Shown: positions 41,446 through 46,307 of the stretch, piece after piece
Position numbering within the stretch: the first letter of the stretch is position 1
Layout of the letters: every line of letters starts with the position of its first letter
Source: JAZNSB01 sp045590955
GTDB lineage: Bacteria > Pseudomonadota > Alphaproteobacteria > RF32 > CAG-239
DNA length: 46,307 nt
Direction of reading: 5' to 3'
NCBI GenBank assembly: GCA_045590955.1
Contig: JAZNSB010000012.1
Span: 1-46,307, forward strand
The notes under the pieces: generated by a model
What the model saw: only the letters and a program-made list of their open reading frames with translations
Database searches by the model: none
Told to the model about the DNA's origin: nothing
Program-made: the position numbers and the translations under genes

Positions 41446-43859
41446 GTTGCTTTCTTGGGAGTTTCTGTTTCTTGAACCTGCGGTTGTTTATCGTCCGCTT
41501 CATTTTGTATATTTGTTTCTTGAACTTGCTCAGATTGATTTGTTTTATTATAATCATTTCTTCTGAACTTACGAGGGTTTCTGCGATAATTTTTTTGATT
41601 GCGATTTGATTTATATTCGTTCAAATCTTCATTTGCAAAATTATCTGTATCTTCATCATTTACAACAGTGTCTGTTACCACATTGTCGTCTAAATCTTCA
41701 AGCTTTTGAGCCTTTGTTCTTTCCAATTTAAAGTCTACAATGTTGCGAATGGAATTGTCTGCACTGATTATAATGTTCATATTATAATTTTTTTCTATAT
41801 TTAATAGGTTTTCTTTTTTGTGGTTAAGTAAATATAGAGCAACATCTGATGCGGCAATTACATTTAGTTGAGAAGATCTGTTCTTGGTGCCTTCTTCTTC
41901 AATGCTTCTGAGAACCATCATTGCAGCGGATTCAATGCTTCTGACAATACCTCTGCCTTGACAATACGGACATACATGATAATTGCTTTCAAAGAAAGAA
42001 GAATGCATTCTTTGGCGAGAAAGCTCCAGTAAACCAAACTGGCTCATTCTTCCAACTTGCACTCTGGAGCGATCTTTTTTAAGAGCTTCTTTCATTCTTT
42101 TTTCAACTAAATGATTGTTTTGCGGTTCGTCCATATCAATAAAATCAACAACAACCAAACCGGCAAGGTTTCTCATTCTGAGTTGTCTGGCAACTTCGTC
42201 GCACGCTTCTAAATTGGTTTTTAGAGCTGTTTCTTCAAGATCTTTTTCTTTTGTTGCTCTGCCAGAGTTAACGTCTATGGCAACCAAGGCTTCTGTCGGG
42301 TTAATTACCAAATAGCCCCCGCTGTCCAATTGTGCAACAGTATCATGCAATTTGTCCAGCTGTGTTTCAACCTGAAAACGTTGGAATAACGGCATGTCGC
42401 TGTCTCTATATAATTTTATCTTCTTGAGATTGTGAGGAGATAAAATTTTGAAGAAATCTTTTGCTAAACGATATCCTTTTTCGCCGGCAACAAGAATTTC
42501 AGAAACTTCTTTGTTATATATGTCTCTTAATGTTCTTTTAATAAGATTGCCTTCTTCGTAAATAAGAGATGGAGCTTTGGCTTTAAGAGAATTTATGCGG
42601 GTGTTGTTCCACGACCTGATAAGGTAGTTGTAATCTCTAATAATGTCTGATTTTGTTTTGTCTTCTCCGGCAGTTCTTACGATTAAAGACATGTCAATGC
42701 TTAAAGGTAATTGTTTTACAATGTCTTTTAGACGTTTTCTGTCTGCCTGATTGGTGATTTTGCGAGATACTCCGCCGCTTTTGATGCGGTTTGGCATTAA
42801 TACGCAATAACGACCGGCTAACGATAAATAAGTGGTTAAAGCAGCTCCCTTATTGCCTCTTTCTTCTTTTACAATTTGAACCAATACAATTTGACCCTCT
42901 TTGATGACGTCTTGAATTTTATTTCTGTGGTAGAGCTTTCTGACTTTTATCAAACGTCTTTGAAGTTCAAAATTGTTGTCATTTTCATCGTCATCATCGT
43001 CATCATCGTCGTCGTCATCATCATTTTCATCTTCTGCAACAATGGAATCGTCATAAGAATTGGCACTTAATGGCGTGTCCTCATTTATGCTGTTTTCTTC
43101 AATACCGTATGTTTCTGCCATGGTTGTGGTTTTTTTGGCAGTTTTTGTTTTTTTGCTTTTTGTAGAAGTTTTCTTTACTGCACGTTTTTTTCTTGTCGGT
43201 TTTGCTTCTTCTTGAGGCAGTTCTTCTTTTTCTTCTGTTGTTTCCATTGTTTCCATCATGATGCTATGTTGCAAGATTTCTTCTGCAATGTTTAAAATGA
43301 TATTTTCAGGAGATGGAAGTGAATGAGAACAAGAATTTTCTATAATTAACGGAGAAATTTCGGCAACAGGAACAGTTTGTTCCTGAAGCAAACCATCATC
43401 TTCCGGATTTGTTAAATTTGAAACTTCTTGAACTTCGGTTGCTTGATTTTCTTGCAGTTGCTCTTGCGCTTGTTGTTGAGCAAGCATATCTGCAAGTTTT
43501 TGTTCTCTGGCCAATTTTGCTCTTTGTCTGGCAGCTTCTCTTTCTTTTATATATTGTTTTTTGTTTTCAATAATTTCTTCAACTTCTTGCTCAACTTCTT
43601 TGATTTGCTCTTCGGAAACAAAGTAATAATCCGGATGAATTTCTCCAAAGGCTAAAAAACCATGTTTGTTGCCGCCATAATCAACAAAACATGCCTGCAA
43701 AGATGGTTCTACACGCATAACTTTGCCAAGGTAAATGTTGCCTTTTATTTGTTTTCTGGATGATGTTTCAAATTCAACGTCTTCCAGTTTGTTGCCATTA
43801 ACAACCACAACTCTGGTTTCTTCTTCTTGAGTTGCATCAATAAGCATTCTTTTTGTCAT
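41418..43859 (-). CDS. rne: Ribonuclease E/G
   Basis: The 813-residue product is the endonuclease of mRNA decay and rRNA/tRNA processing. Its S1 RNA-binding domain begins KGNIYLGKVMRVEPSLQACF near residue 39, is interrupted after about residue 80 by an insert of about 240 residues, and continues at GQIVLVQIVKEERGNKGAAL. The insert is rich in Gln, Glu and Lys, with a Lys/Thr block (KKRAVKKTSTKSKKTKTAKK) and a run of 12 Asp. The catalytic DNase I-like part has LVVVDFIDMDEPQNN and the Zn-link CPYCQGRG. The C terminus is a shorter scaffold of about 150 residues rich in Asn and Arg. Large S1 inserts are known in alphaproteobacterial RNase E. Confidence 0.97.
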   Translation of the reverse strand: MTKRMLIDATQEEETRVVVVNGNKLEDVEFETSSRKQIKGNIYLGKVMRVEPSLQACFVDYGGNKHGFLAFGEIHPDYYFVSEEQIKEVEQEVEEIIENKKQYIKEREAARQRAKLAREQKLADMLAQQQAQEQLQENQATEVQEVSNLTNPEDDGLLQEQTVPVAEISPLIIENSCSHSLPSPENIILNIAEEILQHSIMMETMETTEEKEELPQEEAKPTRKKRAVKKTSTKSKKTKTAKKTTTMAETYGIEENSINEDTPLSANSYDDSIVAEDENDDDDDDDDDDDDENDNNFELQRRLIKVRKLYHRNKIQDVIKEGQIVLVQIVKEERGNKGAALTTYLSLAGRYCVLMPNRIKSGGVSRKITNQADRKRLKDIVKQLPLSIDMSLIVRTAGEDKTKSDIIRDYNYLIRSWNNTRINSLKAKAPSLIYEEGNLIKRTLRDIYNKEVSEILVAGEKGYRLAKDFFKILSPHNLKKIKLYRDSDMPLFQRFQVETQLDKLHDTVAQLDSGGYLVINPTEALVAIDVNSGRATKEKDLEETALKTNLEACDEVARQLRMRNLAGLVVVDFIDMDEPQNNHLVEKRMKEALKKDRSRVQVGRMSQFGLLELSRQRMHSSFFESNYHVCPYCQGRGIVRSIESAAMMVLRSIEEEGTKNRSSQLNVIAASDVALYLLNHKKENLLNIEKNYNMNIIISADNSIRNIVDFKLERTKAQKLEDLDDNVVTDTVVNDEDTDNFANEDLNEYKSNRNQKNYRRNPRKFRRNDYNKTNQSEQVQETNIQNEADDKQPQVQETETPKKATWWKKLIKK

Positions 43860-44209
43860 AATAAAACTCCATTGCCTTTAAAGGCATAAAATTTATACAA
43901 ATGATAGGGAGTTTGAAAATATAAATATACTGCCAGTGCAGCAAAGAAACCGGACTTATCCCGTATAAAATATAAAAACTCTTTCTATCACAACCCCAAA
44001 AAAACACATACGCATCACTCATCGCTATGAAAAAGTGGCAATACCTACTCTAAAGATTTGTATATTCATCATTTTTTAAGTTCAATCTTTTTTCAGTATT
44101 AAATATATGTTTTTATGTTTTGTAAGATAACATCTTTTTTTATAAAATTACAAGTGATTTTTAAGATATTGGTAAGAAGTTTGAGCTATAATTTTTTATA
44201 GAGGAAAAA
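43860..44209. other. Divergent intergenic region between rne and amiC
   Basis: About 350 bases have no gene; a small minus-strand frame here has no coding character. The region must carry the rne leader on the minus strand and the amiC promoter on the plus strand. A perfect TATAAT at 44187-44192 precedes amiC by 18 bases, without a clear -35 element. Close to the rne start is a perfect 14-base palindrome. E. coli rne has a long autoregulatory leader, so a similar arrangement is possible here, but no shared structure is claimed. Confidence 0.6.
43873..43886. repeat. Perfect 14-base palindrome in the rne leader
   Basis: TGCCTTTAAAGGCA lies 14 bases before the rne ATG (minus strand). Its place between the start codon and any promoter means it could be an RNA fold or an operator. 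It has no loop, which favours a protein-binding site or chance over an RNA hairpin. Confidence 0.55.
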
Positions 44210-45439
44210 ATGATGAAAGAAATGAGCTTTAAAGACTTCTTTTTTAAGGTTAGAACACTATTTTGTTGTCTGGCCTTGTTGTGCATTTTTTCCACAAAGG
44301 TTGAGGCAAAAGAAATTTATGGCATGAGAATCGGTCAGGGCGTGGGAAGTGTGAGAATTGCCTTTGATGCCCAAAATACTTTTGATTATAAAGTTTTTAT
44401 GCTCAACGACCCCAAAAGATTGGTAATTGATGTTGAAAATATAAAAGTTTCTTCAAAAATTGAAAAAGTAAAAGATAAAAGCAATTTAATTGAGGGATTG
44501 CGTTTGGGAAATGATAATCGGAGAATTGTTTTTGATCTTAAAAAACCGGTGGTTGTAAAAAAAGCATTTATGTTGCCTCCGCAAAGTTCTTTTCCATGGC
44601 GTTTTGCAATAGATTTGCAAATTGCTTCAGAACGAGAGTTTTTAAATAAAATCGGTTTTGAAAATGCAGTTTCTACTTCAAAAGACTTTAAAGAATCGTC
44701 TTATGACAACAAAGTAACAGCAGTAAATCAGCCGATAAAAACAAGTAAAAAAATAATAGTGTTAGATGCAGGACATGGAGGGCGTGACCCGGGAGCAATA
44801 GGGTATTCCGGAGTTTATGAAAAACATATTACGCTGTCTATGGCCAAGGAATTAAAAGCAATTTTAGACCAAACAGGAAAATATCAGGTTTATTTGACCA
44901 GAAGTACAGACAAAATCTTGGCATTGAGAGAAAGAGTAAAAATTGCACGTGCACATAAAGCAGATTTGTTTATTTCAATTCATGCAGACAGTGCCAGAAA
45001 TAAAAAAGCTACGGGGTTGTCAGTCTATACTTTGTCGGAAACAGCATCAGATAAAGAGGCTGCCGCATTGGCAGAAAGAGAAAATAAAGCAGATGTTATT
45101 GCCGGATTGGATTTTGCAGAACATACCAGAGAAGTGGCAGATATTTTGATAAATTTGGCACAAAGAGAAACGATGAACAGGTCTTCGGAGTTTGCCTCTT
45201 TCATGGTGGAACAAATGCGAAAAAAAGTTCATTTGGTGGCAGATACTCACAGATTTGCAGGTTTTGCCGTGTTAAAAGCACCAGATATTCCGTCGGTGTT
45301 GTTGGAAATGGGATATTTGTCTAACAGACAAGAGGAAAAACTGTTAAAACAAAAAGAATATAGAAAAAAATTGGCGGTTTCAGTTAAAAATGCCATCAAT
45401 AAATACTTTGAAAATATGCAAAGAGTTTCTTTGTTCTAA
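44210..45439 (+). CDS. amiC: N-acetylmuramoyl-L-alanine amidase with AMIN domain
   Basis: The 409-residue product has a signal peptide (LFCCLALLCIFSTKVEA, ending about residue 34), an AMIN domain (VGSVRIAFDAQNTFDYKVFM, about residues 44-63, to about 140) that targets the division septum, and an Amidase_3 domain with LDAGHGGRDPGAIGYSGVYE (zinc His and Glu) and LFISIHADSARNKKA. It cleaves stem peptides from glycan strands during cell separation. AMI proteins need an EnvC/NlpD-type activator, which is not in the window. GAGG at 44201-44204 suits either the ATG at 44210 or the next one at 44213. The neighbouring mrcA follows after 85 bases. Confidence 0.96.
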   Translation: MMKEMSFKDFFFKVRTLFCCLALLCIFSTKVEAKEIYGMRIGQGVGSVRIAFDAQNTFDYKVFMLNDPKRLVIDVENIKVSSKIEKVKDKSNLIEGLRLGNDNRRIVFDLKKPVVVKKAFMLPPQSSFPWRFAIDLQIASEREFLNKIGFENAVSTSKDFKESSYDNKVTAVNQPIKTSKKIIVLDAGHGGRDPGAIGYSGVYEKHITLSMAKELKAILDQTGKYQVYLTRSTDKILALRERVKIARAHKADLFISIHADSARNKKATGLSVYTLSETASDKEAAALAERENKADVIAGLDFAEHTREVADILINLAQRETMNRSSEFASFMVEQMRKKVHLVADTHRFAGFAVLKAPDIPSVLLEMGYLSNRQEEKLLKQKEYRKKLAVSVKNAINKYFENMQRVSLF

Positions 45440-45524
45440 TAATATCAGACAAATACAAAAAATTGCAAAATTTTACTATCATTTTTTATTTTGTATGATA
45501 TAAACACTCTAGGTTTGGTAAAAA

Positions 45525-46307
45525 ATGAAAAATATAATGAAATTTATATCTTCGGTTATTAGCGCGGGAATGTTTTTTTCCGTGATAATTGCAATTGTAT
45601 TAATCAGCTCTTTGTGGGAGTATTCTTCTCAATTGCCCGATTACAGACAATTAGAAAAATATGAACCGAAAGTTACAACCAGACTTTTTGCCGGAGATGG
45701 ACAGTTGCTGATGGAATATGCTACGCAAAAAAGAATTTTTTTGCCGGTAGATAAAATTCCGGATAGAGTTAAACATGCTTTTTTTGCTGCAGAAGATAAA
45801 AATTTTTATTCTCATTGGGGAATTGATGTTTTTGGCATATTGCGCGCCATTGTCTCAAATGTAAAACAATTTGGTTCCGGAAAAAGACCGGGAGGCGCTT
45901 CAACAATTACACAACAAGTGGCAAAAAACTTTTTGCTTTCTTCTGAGCTTTCCATAAAAAGAAAAATAAAAGAAGCTTTGTTGGCAATAAAAATTGAACA
46001 AGCTTTTTCAAAAGACCACATATTGGAATTATATCTTAATGAAATCTATCTGGGCAATCGTTCTTACGGTGTGGCCGCAGCTGCTTTAAATTATTTTAAT
46101 AAGTCCGTAAATGAACTAACCGTGCCGGAGGCAGCATATTTGGCAGCATTGCCGAAAGGACCAAATAATTATAATCCGAAAACCAAATATGACGCAGCAA
46201 TTACCAGAAGAAATTGGGTAATTGACAGAATGTCGGAAGAAGGATTTATTACCGAACAGGAGGCCTTGGAGGCAAAAAATACACCTTTGGAAGTGGTGGA
46301 CAGGGCT
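45525..46307 (+). CDS. mrcA: Penicillin-binding protein 1A, N-terminal part (cut by window edge)
   Basis: The open frame runs from ATG at 45525 to the last base (261 codons, no stop). It has a membrane anchor (ISAGMFFSVIIAIVLISSLW, about residues 12-31) and the GT51 glycosyltransferase domain: AEDKNFYSHWGIDVFGILRA, the motif GGASTITQQVAKNFLL, RKIKEALLAIKIEQAFSKDH, and LELYLNEIYLGNRSYGVAAA. The transpeptidase domain must lie beyond the window. Class A PBPs make and crosslink peptidoglycan. The rne-amiC-mrcA order is a known alphaproteobacterial neighbourhood. Confidence 0.93.
   Translation, partial: MKNIMKFISSVISAGMFFSVIIAIVLISSLWEYSSQLPDYRQLEKYEPKVTTRLFAGDGQLLMEYATQKRIFLPVDKIPDRVKHAFFAAEDKNFYSHWGIDVFGILRAIVSNVKQFGSGKRPGGASTITQQVAKNFLLSSELSIKRKIKEALLAIKIEQAFSKDHILELYLNEIYLGNRSYGVAAAALNYFNKSVNELTVPEAAYLAALPKGPNNYNPKTKYDAAITRRNWVIDRMSEEGFITEQEALEAKNTPLEVVDRA

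Noticed and set aside
42987..43022. GTC/ATC trinucleotide run as a microsatellite or CRISPR-like repeat
   Set aside because: It lies in frame inside rne, codes for aspartates, and has no spacer structure.
43837..44022. A 61-codon minus-strand frame upstream of rne
   Set aside because: It overlaps the rne start in another frame, has no ribosome binding site and its sequence looks random.

Overview
The window is an A+T-rich stretch of a bacterial chromosome, very probably from an alphaproteobacterium and possibly from one of the uncultured gut lineages. The evidence is the presence of adk directly behind secY, a CarD/CdnL regulator, an ATP12-type F1-ATPase assembly chaperone, an RNase E with a large insertion in its S1 region, and the rne / amiC / mrcA neighbourhood known from alphaproteobacteria. 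TAA, TAG and TGA are all used as stops and several starts are GTG or TTG. No tRNA, rRNA, insertion sequence, prophage or CRISPR array was seen.

Region 1 (1-14733) is the ribosomal protein superoperon, preceded by the tail of a cold-shock gene. The order is rpsJ-rplCDWB-rpsS-rplV-rpsC-rplP-rpmC-rpsQ-rplNXE-rpsNH-rplFR-rpsE-rpmD-rplO-secY-adk-rpsMK-rpoA-rplQ. The gene order is ordinary, but the operon is cut by RNA-level punctuation: a perfect hairpin between rpmD and rplO, an intrinsic terminator between rplO and secY, a near-consensus promoter before rpsM, a terminator-like hairpin between rpsK and rpoA, and two hairpins before rplQ.

Region 2 (14734-23772) is accessory in character. It holds an unrecognised helical protein, carD, apaG, a small lipoprotein, recX and truA. 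These are followed by the most unusual block: an outer-membrane-type lipoprotein with a TolC-like helical body and a C-terminal SPOR domain (18953-20677), then from its own promoter a pentapeptide-repeat protein translationally coupled to a VirD4/TraG-like membrane ATPase whose nucleotide-binding motifs are degenerate and whose last ~35 codons are out of frame. No other type IV secretion gene is in the window.

Region 3 (23789-30156) is a tightly packed run: rarA, rluC, an AsmA-family gene, a short ATP12 gene and acyP, then a cysteine-rich DUF2769-type gene and a helical-repeat gene. Region 4 (30151-32535) holds two divergent RNA-modification genes, a U32-family gene (trhP/yegQ type) and miaA.

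Region 5 (32584-46307) is the cell-shape and cell-wall block: mreBCD, mrdA (PBP2) and rodA make the elongation machinery. They are followed by two tandem degenerate EAL-like paralogues, then on the minus strand rne and a BepA-like M48 protease, and on the plus strand the amidase amiC and the start of a PBP1A gene cut by the window edge. Four convergent gene pairs in regions 2-5 overlap at their stop codons, leaving no room for intrinsic terminators between them.
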